The notes under the pieces were generated by a model. It was not told where the DNA came from. It worked only from the letters and a program-made list of their open reading frames with translations, and did not search any database. Made by a program: the position numbers and the translations under genes. A stretch of DNA of 64,000 nucleotides from Rubrivivax sp. GTDB lineage: Bacteria > Pseudomonadota > Gammaproteobacteria > Burkholderiales > Burkholderiaceae_C. Below are positions 34,875 to 44,134 of this stretch, one piece after another. Location of the stretch: positions 93,290 to 157,289 of the forward strand of contig JADJYX010000026.1 in NCBI GenBank assembly GCA_016719535.1. Reading direction: 5' to 3'. Position 1 is the first letter of the stretch; every line of letters starts with the position of its first letter.

Positions 34875-35757
34875 GGCGTCGGCTTCCTGCGCTGCCTTTA
34901 CCGTGGCCGGTCGGGCAGCCACCGTCGCGACGCGGCGCACGCGCCCCGGCAGCGGCTGGTGGACGACGCTGCGGTCGATGATCTCGAGGCGTCCGTCGTC
35001 ATGCTCCACCAGCGCCGTCAGGCTCTCGACCCAGTCACCGTCGTTGCAGTAGAGCACGCCGTCGATGTCACGCATCTCGGCGTGGTGGATGTGGCCGCAG
35101 ACGACGCCGGCTGCACCGCGCTTCCTGGCCTCGCGCGCGACCGCGGTCTCGAAGTCGCCGACATAGATGACCGCGCGCTTGACCTTGAACTTGGAGGTAG
35201 CGGCTCAGGCTCCAGTACGGCAAGCCCAGGCGTGCCCGCGCGCTGTTGAACCAATGGTTGACCTTGAGCACGAATTCGTAGGCGCGGTCACCCAGGTAGG
35301 CCAGCCAGCGCGCGCACTGGATCACGCCGTCGAAATGGTCGCCGTGCGTGACCCACAGCCGGCGCCCGTCGGCGGTGACGTGCATGGCGTCTTCCACCAC
35401 GTCCACGCCGCCGAAATTGTGCGTCACGTACCTGCGCGCGAATTCATCGTGGTTGCCGGGCACGAAGATCACGCGCGTGCCCTTGCGGGCCTTGCGCAGC
35501 AGCTTCTGCACGACGTCGTTGTGCGCCTGCGGCCAGTACCACGATCGCCGCAGCTGCCAGCCGTCGATGATGTCGCCCACGAGGTAGAGCGTCTCGCACT
35601 CGGTATCGCGCAGAAAGGCCAGCAGCGCATCGGCGCGACAGCCCGGGGTGCCCAGGTGCAGGTCGGAGATGAAGACGGTGCGCACGCGCAGCCGGGTGGC
35701 GGGATCGGGGGTGCCCAGGGCATCCCCATCGGACGATCGGTCGGTCACTGGCTGCAT
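34872..35757 (-). CDS. plcP: PlcP-type phospholipase C (metallophosphoesterase), frameshift near 35.2 kb
   Basis: A calcineurin-like phosphoesterase with FISDLHLGTPG, YLVGDIIDGWQLRRSWYWP, FVPGNHDEFARRY and THGDHFDGV in frame from ATG 35757. After WSLSRYL the frame breaks at about 35200; one extra C in CTCC explains it. The next frame then gives KFKVKRAV, VVCGHIHHAEMRDIDG and a normal C-terminus to 34872. The whole ~294-residue sequence matches Sinorhizobium PlcP, which splits membrane phospholipids to diacylglycerol during phosphate starvation and is in the Pho regulon. LpxH is related but lacks the RRSWYWPQAHNDVVQK stretch. A Pho box lies 24 bases upstream. Confidence 0.85.
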
Positions 35758-35779
35758 GGACCCCGATGGTTGGGCATGG

Positions 35780-37701
35780 TCATGACGGGGGTGTGACCCG
35801 CGATGGCGCCGGCCCCGGGTGGCCAGCCGGCAGATGCCAGGCCTTGAGCGCGCGCAGCAGTGGCCGCTTCTTGGCCTGGTGCGACTGCATGCGCCGCAGG
35901 ATGTCGTCCAGCGTGCGCATCGCGTCCACGATGTGCGGCCCCTTGTTGAGCATCACGCACTCGGCGCGGCCGCCCATCGCGGCATCGGTGATCTCCGCAC
36001 GCGACGGCAGGCCGGTGCTGGCCAGCGTCTCGAGCACCTGGGTCGCCCACACCACCGGCAGATGCGCTGCCTCGCAGGCCCACAGGATCTCTTCCTGCAC
36101 CTCGGCCAGGCGCTCGTAGCCGCACTCCACGGCGAGGTCGCCGCGCGCGATCATCACGCCGGCAGCCGGCCCGGCCAGGGCCGCCAGCAGCATCTGCGGC
36201 AGCTGCTCGAAGCCGCGGCGGGTCTCGATCTTCAGGATCACGCCGAGATCACCCGCCCCGCGTGCCGCCAGCTGCTCGCGCAGCGTGCGGATGTCCGCCG
36301 CCGACTGGGCGAAGGACAGGCCCACCAGGTCGGCATGGCGTGCGACCGCATCCAGGTCCTGCAGGTCCTGGGCCGTCAGCGCGGGCAGCTCGAGATCGGT
36401 ATCCGGCAGGTTGATGCCCTTGTCCGCACGCAGCTTCTCGCCGCCCTCGCGGGCGTCGGTGATCTCGACCACGACGCGCCGCGCGCTGCAGCGGCGGACG
36501 ATGCCGCCGATGTGTCCGTCGTCGAACCAGATGCGCTGGCCCTTGCGCACCTGGGCCAGCGCCTCGGGCAGCGTGCAGCCGATGGTCGCTCGCGCCGGGC
36601 CGCGGCCGGCGGGGCGCTGCACGGCGTCCGGCCCCGGCTCGCCGGGCACCAGATCCAGCAGGTCGCCGCGGAACAGGTGCAACTCGCCCGGCCGCTCGGG
36701 AATCCGGCTCAGCCGCGTCTCGCGCAAGGCCTGGGTGCGGCGGTGCAAGCGCAGCGGGTCTCGGGCGTCAGGTACAGCGTGTGGTCGCACTCGACCAGCA
36801 GACCGGCGTCGGTGCGCTCGACCACGCGCAGGCGGCGGCGGGCACCGCGAGCGTCGGTGACATCGAGGCGGTCGCCGGCGCGGATCCGTGACAGCCATGC
36901 CGGGTCCACCCCCAGCGATGTCGCGGCACCCTCGATCGCCAGCTGTGCATCGTGCGCCTGCAGCCCGAAACGCAGCGGCGCGATCGTGCGGCCGCACGCG
37001 TCGCGCTGCGGCTTGAAGCGCATCACCCGCGGACCGGCAGGCAGTGCTGCGGTGCGCAGCTTGGGCCCGCCCAGGTCCATCAGCACCCGCACCGGGCGGT
37101 GGGCCCTGTGCGCCGCCTGCCGCACGGCCGCGGCCATGGCCGCCCATTGCAGCGGCCCGTCGTGCGCGCAGTTGATGCGTGCCACGTCCATGCCGGCGCA
37201 CACCAGGCTGGCGACCAGGGCCGCATCGTGCGCCGCGGCGCTGGGCAGCGTGACCATCATGCGCACGCTGCGCCCGGCGGGCGGCGGGCCGAAGAGGTCG
37301 GTCGCGTGGCGGCTCAGCAGCGACGCGCCGTGACCGAATCCTGCCGGCTCCTGGCGCGACAGCGGTGACCACGGGCGTCCGGCCAGGCGATGCAGGATGC
37401 CCAGCACCTTGTCGACATTGGCCAGCACATGGGTCTCGGCCCGACCCAGCGAGGACACGCCCATGCGGGCCAGCCGGTCCTGCAGCTGCCGCAGGTCCAT
37501 CCTGCGCATGGCCAGGTAATGCACCAGGTTGACCGCGCTGGCGCGGTGCGCGCTCGCCACATCGCACAGCGGCCCCTTCAGCTGCGACTCGCTTTCGATC
37601 AGGGCCTGGCGCAGGGCCCACAGGTCACGCATCAGGGCCTCGGCCGCTTCGACGTCCCAGCCGGTGTCGTCCGGCCACGGCTGCTGTTGGCGCTTGTTCA
37701 T
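35780..37701 (-). CDS. Pyruvate kinase-like protein (frameshift near 36.76 kb)
   Basis: Two adjoining frames together encode a ~640-residue pyruvate kinase relative. The N-terminal frame from ATG 37701 (MNKRQQQPWPDD) has a ~120-residue helical extension and then MMVTLPS, GMDVARINCAHD and VLMDLGGPKLRT. The frame changes at about 36756 (one C missing in GAGACCCG). The second frame carries IWFDDGHIGGIV, DLVGLSFAQSA, GVILKIETRRGFEQLP, VMIARGDLAVECGYERLAEVQEEI and AECVMLNKGPHIVDAM. The extension and the NKGPH ending mark a non-canonical pyruvate kinase group. A Pho-box-like repeat precedes the start, so it may serve phosphate-starved glycolysis. Confidence 0.8.
35782..35799 (-). promoter_or_regulatory. 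Candidate Pho box before plcP
   Basis: Minus strand GGGTCAC-ACCC-CCGTCAT: 5 and 6 of 7 positions, 4-bp spacer, 24 bases before the plcP ATG. It overlaps the 3' end of the pyruvate kinase gene. Confidence 0.45.
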
Positions 37702-37727
37702 GATCGCTGCCAGTCTGTGCAGGCCTT

Positions 37728-37745
37728 GTGGCAATGCCGTGACGG
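37728..37745 (-). promoter_or_regulatory. Candidate Pho box before pyruvate kinase gene
   Basis: Minus strand CCGTCAC-GGCA-TTGCCAC: 6 and 5 of 7 positions, 26 bases before the ATG, the same distance as in plcP and the aminotransferase. Weaker than the best sites. Confidence 0.35.
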
Positions 37746-38078
37746 TGCGGCAAGACCTGCGGCCTGTTTGCGCGCGATCAACTCCGGCAGCGCGGTTGCA
37801 GGAATGCCCGCGCCGACGCACCGCGGTGCGCCACCGCGGGCGGCGCGTCGGTCACACGCCTGCCACGAAGCGGCGTTAGTTTGGCAAGGGCCATGCGGAG
37901 AAAATCATGCTCGTCTTCCTGAACATCGATTGCCTCGTCCGCCAGGTGTCTGCTGCCGCCGGCACGGCTGCAGGCGAGCCGCTCGGCGTGCCCGCATTCG
38001 AGTCGGTGCTCGACGCCTGGCCGCGATTGCGACTCGTCATCACGAGTGACTGCCGGTACCGGATGACGATCGAGCAGT

Positions 38079-39511
38079 GGCGATGTCCCGAAGCCTGTTG
38101 AACGCGGCCGGATGACGGTTCCTCATTCGTAATGCTACGCGGCCTTGCGTTCGGCTTCGGCGACGCTGGCGGACTTGGCTTTCAATGCAGCCAACAGAGT
38201 CTTCATGTCGCGGTGCCCGCGCAGCTTTCGGAAGCGCCCCTTGGCATCACTCAATGCGCCTGCGATCCAGCGCAGCGTCATCTGCCCGTCCTTCCAGCGC
38301 TTGACGTTGCGCGTGAAGTGCGCGATCGACCCGTTCAGGTTCTCGATCGGGTTGGTCGTGCGCAGCGTGCGGTACAGCGCCCCGGTGATGCCCAGCGCCT
38401 GTACTGTCAAGGTCTCCTCCAGCCCCTCGCGCAGGCTGGCCGCAGCGCCGGGATGCTTGGCGTTCAGCGAGGCCGCCAGTCGCTGCAGTTGCTTCTTGGC
38501 CAACTCGGAGTTGGCGCCGTTCCAGGCGTCCCGCATGGCACGGCCCACGCTGGCGTGCAGTTCCGGCGGCAGGTGCTCGATCACGTTGCGCCGCTTGTGC
38601 TCCTGGCAGCGCTGGATGAGGGCCAGGGCGCCGAAGCATTCGACGATGGCCTTGCGCAGGGCCTTGCCGCCGTCGATCACCCACAGCCTCGCGCGGTCGG
38701 CATCGAGCCCCTATCGACCAGGTCACTGAGCAGCGAGCGCACGACGCGGCTGGCCTCGGTGGAGCCCTCGCGCAGCCCCAGGACGTGCTTGTTGCCCTTG
38801 GCGTCGATGCCCAGCGCCACCAGGATGACGCGGTCGCGGAAGTGGATGCCGTCGATCATCACGACCGGCAAGTCCAGCTCCTTGATCGAGGCCGACAGCC
38901 ACTCGTGCAGTTGCGCCTGGCTCAGCGCCACCCAGCGCCGCGACACCGAGCTCTTGGACACCGACAGCGGCTCGTCGGGCTCCGGCAGCTTGTCCAGGGT
39001 GCCGGCATAGCGGCGCGTGGACACCCCGGCCGCCAGCGAGGCCATGGTGGCCATGTCCAGCGGATCCGTGTTGGCCGCCCATGCGAACGTGGGCAACTCG
39101 AGTTCACCGTCCGCCAGGCTGCGTGCCCGCGGCTTGGTCACGGCGATGCGCTGGCCACCCAGCACGACGCTGGATCGTGTCGTGCCGCCACGCACCGCCT
39201 TGCGGCCGGCGTCAGGCACGTTCTTGGCGCCACACAAGGCCACGCGGTCGGCCTCCATCATGGCCGCCAGGACCTGCTTGCCGGCGTTCACACATAGACC
39301 GTAGAACGCCTGCTGCACGTCGCGCAGCACGCCTTGTACGTTCAACGACAGCTGCACTTGCGCAGCCGGAACTGCCCGCAAATCGGGCTTCGTGCGAGAC
39401 TTCATTTCGGTGGTTCCTTTCATTGCTTGCTAGGGCACCTGGATGTTCGCATCCAGGCGAAAGGAACCGCCACCCTCAGCTCACCGGTTCAGCAGATTCT
39501 GGGACATCGCC
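38079..39511 (-). mobile_element. IS256-family insertion sequence with 8-bp target duplication
   Basis: A 1433-bp element. The left end GGCGATGTCCCGAAGCCTG and the reverse complement of the right end GGCGATGTCCCAGAATCTG begin inverted repeats of about 25 bp that close with TGAAC. The target duplication is CGAGCAGT, present at 38071-38078 and 39512-39519, as expected for IS256 (8-9 bp). It carries one transposase gene. Sharp ends and an exact duplication mean a recent insertion. Confidence 0.93.
38135..39423 (-). CDS. IS256-family (mutator type) transposase, frameshift near 38.70 kb
   Basis: About 430 residues across two frames. The first (from ATG 39423) includes ELPTFAWAANTDPLDMATMA, SVSKSSVSRRWVALSQAQL and the first catalytic Asp in LPVVMIDGIHFRD. 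The second (to 38135) begins at about 38700 with LDADRARLWVIDGGKALRKA, which holds the second Asp, and includes CQEHKRRNVIEHLP and RTTNPIENLNGSIAHFTRNVKRWKDG, with the catalytic Glu in NPIENLN. One G missing in the AGGGGC tract would account for the break. DDE mechanism of the mutator superfamily. Confidence 0.9.
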
Positions 39512-39877
39512 CGAGCAGTTGCGAGCGCAGTTTGCTCCGCCCTACCGCCCGCGGGTGATCGCCACCACCTTGCTGTACGGCGCCCTTGCGACGCACACGG
39601 CGCTGACGCGTGAGCAGGAGATCCTGGACTGGCTGCGCCATGCCGATGCCCTGCACGCCGACTGGCTGGCGCTGGACGATCGCGGCGCCGACTTTCAGGC
39701 CCATGCCGACCGCCTGCTTGGCTGCGTGCGCTTCGACCGGCCGACGCTCGAGCTGCTGCACGCCCGGCTGCTGCAACGCCTCGTCCCCCCGCAAGGCGGG
39801 TTGCCGCCGCGGCGGGACCCCGGCCTTGGCCCCGGGCCCGTTGCGCCGCCGGGGCCTGACGACCGCCGCACCGCCTG

Positions 39878-42295
39878 CTACGCCGAGAGGCCCGACACGC
39901 GCAGCAGCAGCCACGCCGGCAGGCCCAGGTAGAGCAGCCCGAGCGCGCCGCGTTCGAGACCACGGCGCAGCGGCACCGCCTGCCCGGGGCGCAGCAGCGC
40001 AGCCGGCAGCGCGGTGGCCTCGATGACCACCCGCAGCAAGGCCGCGAGCAGCAGCACGCCGATGGCCCAGGCCGACCACCAGATCGCAAACGCCTGCAGG
40101 TAGGCCTGCAGGCCGAAGGCCAGGTATTCGCCCACGCCGCTGCCGTAGGCGATGTGCTGGTGCAGGTGGAAGGCCGGCAGGGCCAGCAGCAGCGGCAACG
40201 CCCCGAATTTGGCCAGCGGGTGGCCCAGGCGACCCGGGCGCACCGCCTCGCGCGCCCGCGCGTACGCGTGTCGCGGCGGTGGCGCCGGCCCGCCGGCTGC
40301 CGCCACCGCACGCGCCAGGGCACCGGTGTCGCGCACCGCCACGCCGAAGGGCCAGGGCTGGCCGCTGGCGAGTTGCACCGTCACGCCGGCACCCGGCAAG
40401 GGCCAGCGCCAGGGTTGCAGACCGGCCAGTTGCTGCAGCGGCAGTTCCAGGCGCTGCCGGCCGCGCGTGAAGACGAGGGCGCCCTGCCCGATCGACACCT
40501 GCGACCGGTAGGCGGCCAGCAAGCAGGCGGCGGCGGCTTCCGGCGCCAGCACGAGCGCACCGGCGATCCGCATCTGCGCCAGCGTCTGGGTGCGCAAGGC
40601 CTCGTCGAGCAGCAGCGCCACGCCCAGGCCCAGCAGGCTGGCACGCGCCAGCACGCGCAGCGCCGCGGCGGTCCACCGCGCCGCGGGTGGCAGCAAGGCC
40701 ACCGGGGCGGGCAGCGCCGCGGCTTCGTCCGCCGGGGCCGACGCCTTGCCGGCCGTGGCCAGTGCGCGCAGCGCCGGCGCCGCGCCCAGCAGCAGCACCA
40801 GCAGCACCAGCGCCGCCGGGCCGACCCAGTCGCCCCAGGCCACCGCCAGCGTGCGTGGCGGCTGCGGCACCGGCAGGGCGCCGACGACCAGGCTGCGCTC
40901 GTTCATCAGCGCGCCGGCCCGTACCGCGCCGGTGGCATCGATCACCGCGCTGAAGCCGTTGGTGGTGACGCGGAATTGCGGCAGCCGCGTCTCGATGCTG
41001 CGGAAAGCCGCCACCGCCTGGTGCAGCTCGGCGCCCAGCGGATGCTCGCTGAACCAGGCGTCGTTGGACATCGTCAGCAGCGCGCGTGCGCCCAGCCGCG
41101 CGGCGGCGATGGCCAGCCCGGGATCGACGGCATCGCGGCAGATCAGCGGCTGCACCGGCAGTTCGCGGCCGTCGCGCAGGCGCAACGGCAGCACGCGCGC
41201 GCCGGTGCCCGGCTGCCAGTGGCCGACCCAGGGCAGCCAGCGGCGCAGGTTCGGGCCGTCCAGCCAGGCCGGCACCTGCTCGGTCAGCGGAAAGAGCCGC
41301 GTCTTGCGGTAGAAGCCCACCAGGCCGCGGCCAGGCTCGACCACCACGGCTGCGTTGTACTCGCCCTCGCCATCGCTGTCGTAGGTGCCGAAGACGAAGG
41401 GCACCCGTGCGGCGTCGACGATGGCGAGGATCTCGCGGTCGAAGGCGGCGCCGGCCTCGCTCTTGGGGCGGCCGAAGGTGGTGGGATAGATGGTCTCCGA
41501 CCACAGCACGGCGTCGGCGCCCTGGCGTTCGATGGCGTCGTAGCTCATCGCGAAGTGGGTGTCCAGCAGCTCGCGCACCACCTCGTGGCTGCCCTGCGCC
41601 TGCCGTCGCGCCTCGAGGTCGGCGATATTGGCCTGGATCAGCCCGATGCGCAGCGGTGGGTCCTGCGCCGCCACGGGGCGGCCGAGCACCGCCTGTCCGT
41701 AGGCCGCCAGCAGCAGTGGTGGCAGCACGGCCAGTGCCAGCGGCGCGGCCAGGGCTCGCGCGCCGCGGCTGCGGCCGGCCAGCGCCGCGTTCAGCGCCTC
41801 GTTGACCAGCAGCAGCACCACGGTGAGGCCCACGGCGCCGCCCAGGTCGGCGCCCTGGCGCAGCCACACGGATGGATAGAGGCCGTGGCCCAGGGTGTCG
41901 CCCAGCGGCTTGAGCAGCAGCCATTCGGTGCCCACCCAGGCCGCGGCACCGGCCAGCGCGCCTGCCAGCGGGCCTTGCCGCAGGCGCACGGCACGGCGCA
42001 GCAGCGCGAAGGCCAGCAGTTGCGGCTGCAGCAGGGGCGCGAAGACCAGCAGCAAGGCCATGCCGGCGACCGGCCCCAGCTGCGTGAAGCGGCCGATCGC
42101 GAAGCCGAACCAGTAGAAGCCGGCCAGCACGAGGGCCAGCGTCATCGCATAGGCGACGAGCAGGGTGCCGGCCAGCGAGCGCCTGCGGTCCAGCAGCCAC
42201 AGCCACGGCAGCAGGGCCACGAAGCCGAGCGGCCAGCCCGGCCCGCCGCGCGCATAACCGGCCAGCAGCAGCGCGCCGGCGACGAGCGCGAGCAA
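39878..42295 (-). CDS. lnt: Apolipoprotein N-acyltransferase Lnt with long C-terminal extension
   Basis: Lnt adds the third acyl chain to outer-membrane lipoproteins in the inner membrane. The N-terminal ~500 residues contain several membrane helices, then a nitrilase domain with the triad Glu in AVLWSETIYP, Lys in GFYRKTRLFP and Cys in LPVQPLICRDAV. After the last usual helix (GDWVGPAALVLLVLLLG) the protein continues ~290 residues with four more hydrophobic segments and a beta-rich soluble stretch, giving 805 residues against ~520 normally. TTG 42295 is the first conventional start; an in-frame CTG at 42340 overlaps the upstream stop (CTGA) and may be the real one. Confidence 0.88.
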   Translation of the reverse strand: MLALVAGALLLAGYARGGPGWPLGFVALLPWLWLLDRRRSLAGTLLVAYAMTLALVLAGFYWFGFAIGRFTQLGPVAGMALLLVFAPLLQPQLLAFALLRRAVRLRQGPLAGALAGAAAWVGTEWLLLKPLGDTLGHGLYPSVWLRQGADLGGAVGLTVVLLLVNEALNAALAGRSRGARALAAPLALAVLPPLLLAAYGQAVLGRPVAAQDPPLRIGLIQANIADLEARRQAQGSHEVVRELLDTHFAMSYDAIERQGADAVLWSETIYPTTFGRPKSEAGAAFDREILAIVDAARVPFVFGTYDSDGEGEYNAAVVVEPGRGLVGFYRKTRLFPLTEQVPAWLDGPNLRRWLPWVGHWQPGTGARVLPLRLRDGRELPVQPLICRDAVDPGLAIAAARLGARALLTMSNDAWFSEHPLGAELHQAVAAFRSIETRLPQFRVTTNGFSAVIDATGAVRAGALMNERSLVVGALPVPQPPRTLAVAWGDWVGPAALVLLVLLLGAAPALRALATAGKASAPADEAAALPAPVALLPPAARWTAAALRVLARASLLGLGVALLLDEALRTQTLAQMRIAGALVLAPEAAAACLLAAYRSQVSIGQGALVFTRGRQRLELPLQQLAGLQPWRWPLPGAGVTVQLASGQPWPFGVAVRDTGALARAVAAAGGPAPPPRHAYARAREAVRPGRLGHPLAKFGALPLLLALPAFHLHQHIAYGSGVGEYLAFGLQAYLQAFAIWWSAWAIGVLLLAALLRVVIEATALPAALLRPGQAVPLRRGLERGALGLLYLGLPAWLLLRVSGLSA

Positions 42296-42336
42296 GCTTG
42301 CCGGCCAGGGCGCCGCGACGCGGGACGGATCGGGCT

Positions 42337-42993
42337 TCAGCGCCTCGGGCTCCCGGGATCGGCAGGCGGTGGCAGGGTGATCAGCCGGATCGGCAGACCG
42401 GGCGGTGCCAGTTCCGCCGGCACCACACGCTCAGGCGGCGTCGCCAGCGACCGTCCGGCAGCGACGGGCGGCGGCTGGTCGGGGTCGAACATCAGGATGG
42501 CCTCGATGGGCTGCCCGTCGTCGGTGGCCTGGTGGTGGCGCAGGTAGCCGGGCGGCAGCTCGAAGGACTCCGGCACCGCCAGCCCGATCAGCGGGGGGCG
42601 GGTTCCCGGCGGATTGAAGGCGCCCAGGCCGGTGCGGATGCCGCGCTGGTGCAGCCCCTCGATCACCTGGTTCATCGTCGGCACCGGCCCCGGCGGGATA
42701 TGGGCGGCCAGGTCGTCGCTCGCCTCAGGGGCCGGGGGCGGCGCCGTGCGCGCCACGGTGGGCGGCGCCGGCGCCGCAACCCCTGCCGCCGAGGCCGGGT
42801 TCGCCGGCAGCGCAGCCACACTGGCACGGGCCGGCGGCGCGGCGGCCATCGATACCGGCGGGGGCGGTACGGCCTCGTCGGGCGAAGATCCGAGCAGCAG
42901 CCATGCCGCCCCCCCCAGCGTGGCCAGCGCCAGCAGCAGGTAGCGCCACGCCGGACGCCAGGAACCGCCGGCCGGGTCGCGCGGCGGGTTCAC
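42337..42993 (-). CDS. Hypothetical membrane-anchored Pro/Ala-rich protein
   Basis: A 218-residue protein. One N-terminal membrane helix (RYLLLALATLGGAAWLLLG) is followed by ~60 residues of Pro/Ala-rich spacer and a C-terminal soluble part with motifs NQVIEGLHQRGIRTGLGAFN and GLAVPESFELPPGYLRHHQA. The topology suggests a single-pass periplasmic protein. I recognise no family. Its stop touches the likely start region of lnt, so the two are probably co-transcribed and the protein may relate to the envelope. Confidence 0.7.
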   Translation of the reverse strand: MNPPRDPAGGSWRPAWRYLLLALATLGGAAWLLLGSSPDEAVPPPPVSMAAAPPARASVAALPANPASAAGVAAPAPPTVARTAPPPAPEASDDLAAHIPPGPVPTMNQVIEGLHQRGIRTGLGAFNPPGTRPPLIGLAVPESFELPPGYLRHHQATDDGQPIEAILMFDPDQPPPVAAGRSLATPPERVVPAELAPPGLPIRLITLPPPADPGSPRR

Positions 42994-43008
42994 CGTCTGG
43001 CCCGACGG

Positions 43009-44064
43009 TCACGGCGCCATCGGGTTGGACGTGGACAGGCGCCAGCCCATGCGCTCGTGGCCATAGCGGTTCCAGATCGGGTTCTTGCCGCCGCTGATGG
43101 TGCTGTAGCGCGGCGCGCCCGAGCCGGTCGAGCCGCCGAACAGGCCGGCGGTGACGGTGCCGCCGGTATAGGTCGGGTGCACGTCGTCGGACTGGATGTA
43201 GTCGTAGCTGCTGCTGGCAGACACCAGGTGCGCATTGGCGTCGCGGATGGTGGCGCGCAGCGTCGAGGTGATGCGCGTCACGTAGTTGGACTCGCTCTCG
43301 CCTGCCGTGTAGCGCAGCGCCTCGGAATCGACGAGGCCGTCACCGTTGCGGTCGTAGTCGGCCCCATGTAGTCGGCGAAGCTGTCGGCACACTGGAAGCC
43401 CTTGAGCCGGGCGTATTCGCACATCCAGTAGTTGATGCGCGCCAGCGAGGGCAGAAACTTGTCCTGCAGGTTGACGGTGGCGCCGGTGCCCGGGTCGCGG
43501 CAGCTGCTCTGCACGTTGTCGGCCGCGTAGCCGGGGTAGAACAGGTTGGAGATGACCTTCAGCTTGACGCCCGCGTAGGCATTGACGTTGATGTAGTCCA
43601 TCGCCGCCGCCACGTAGGTCTTGCAGTTGGCCTCTGCGGTGGCGAGCACGCCGTAGTTGCAGGTGCCGGTCTGCTCCTTGAGGGCGCTGCGCGCCTGCAG
43701 GCCGTCGTTGCCGCACATCTCGAAGGTGACCACCCGCGTGTTGCTGCTCCCGGGCCACGGCGCCCGACTTGGCGCGGCGCACGCTCTCGACATCGGCATT
43801 CCACTGCGCCGACAGGTATTCGGCGTCCACCGTCGGCGCGGCAAAGCGGGCGGCGTTGGAGATCGAACCGTTGTAGCCGGCGTAGATCGAGTCGCCATAG
43901 GCCACGATGCGGTATTTGGTCGTCGTTCCGGGACGGTCGATGGTCCAGGAGACGTTCTGGTTCAGCGTGCTGGCGGCGGCCTGGCCACCCAGCACCAGCA
44001 GGGCCAGGGCCGGCAGCAGGCGGCACACGGCGCGACCGAATCGGCAGGCGGTGACAGGGCTCAT
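43009..44064 (-). CDS. Secreted SGNH/GDSL-family hydrolase (two compensating frameshifts)
   Basis: The ~351-residue product has a signal peptide (LLPALALLVLGGQAAAS) and SGNH blocks: YRIVAYGDSIYAGYNG (block I Ser), FEMCGNDGL (block III Asn, GND), and a C-terminal SDDVHPTYTGG with the Asp-His pair. The middle (EMCGNDG to SFADYMG) is in a different frame from both ends. An extra C at about 43755 (GCCCGGG) and a missing G at about 43365 (ATGGGGCC) restore one frame. GGAGGACACCG before ATG 44064 is a strong ribosome site. Likely an exported esterase or carbohydrate deacetylase; two cysteine pairs fit export. Confidence 0.8.
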   Translation of the reverse strand: MSPVTACRFGRAVCRLLPALALLVLGGQAAASTLNQNVSWTIDRPGTTTKYRIVAYGDSIYAGYNGSISNAARFAAPTVDAEYLSAQWNADVESVRRAKSGAVAREQQHAGGHLRDVRQRRPAGAQRPQGADRHLQLRRARHRRGQLQDLRGGGDGLHQRQCLRGRQAEGHLQPVLPRLRGRQRAEQLPRPGHRRHRQPAGQVSALAGAHQLLDVRIRPAQGLPVCRQLRRLHGADYDRNGDGLVDSEALRYTAGESESNYVTRITSTLRATIRDANAHLVSASSSYDYIQSDDVHPTYTGGTVTAGLFGGSTGSGAPRYSTISGGKNPIWNRYGHERMGWRLSTSNPMAP

Positions 44065-44134
44065 CGGTGTCCTCCTAGGGTCCAAGCGGACCACGGCTCA
44101 GCGTGCCGCCGCCCAAACGTGCGCTGAATACCCG

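Larger units (their letters stand above)
37907..39932 (+). pseudogene. HAD_SAK-type protein gene split by an IS256-family element
   Basis: The first 55 codons (MLVFLNIDCLVRQV, then LRLVITSDCRYRMTIEQ) run to 38078. After the element the frame resumes at 39520 as LRAQFAPPYRPRVIATTLLYG and continues EQEILDWLRHADALHADWLALDD. Joined, they spell a ~190-residue protein like the HAD domain of Swiss Army Knife RNA-repair proteins: an N-terminal D-x-D-like strand, a hydrophobic strand ending in TSDCR (SSSWR in relatives) and the closing WLALDD acidic motif. The tail past about codon 150 is low-complexity and overlaps lnt. The insertion disrupts the gene; here NID replaces the usual DxDG, so it may already have been atypical. 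Confidence 0.7.

Noticed and set aside
40154..42547. 797-residue plus-strand frame opposite lnt
   Set aside because: Gln/Arg-rich shadow of lnt; no domain or ribosome site.
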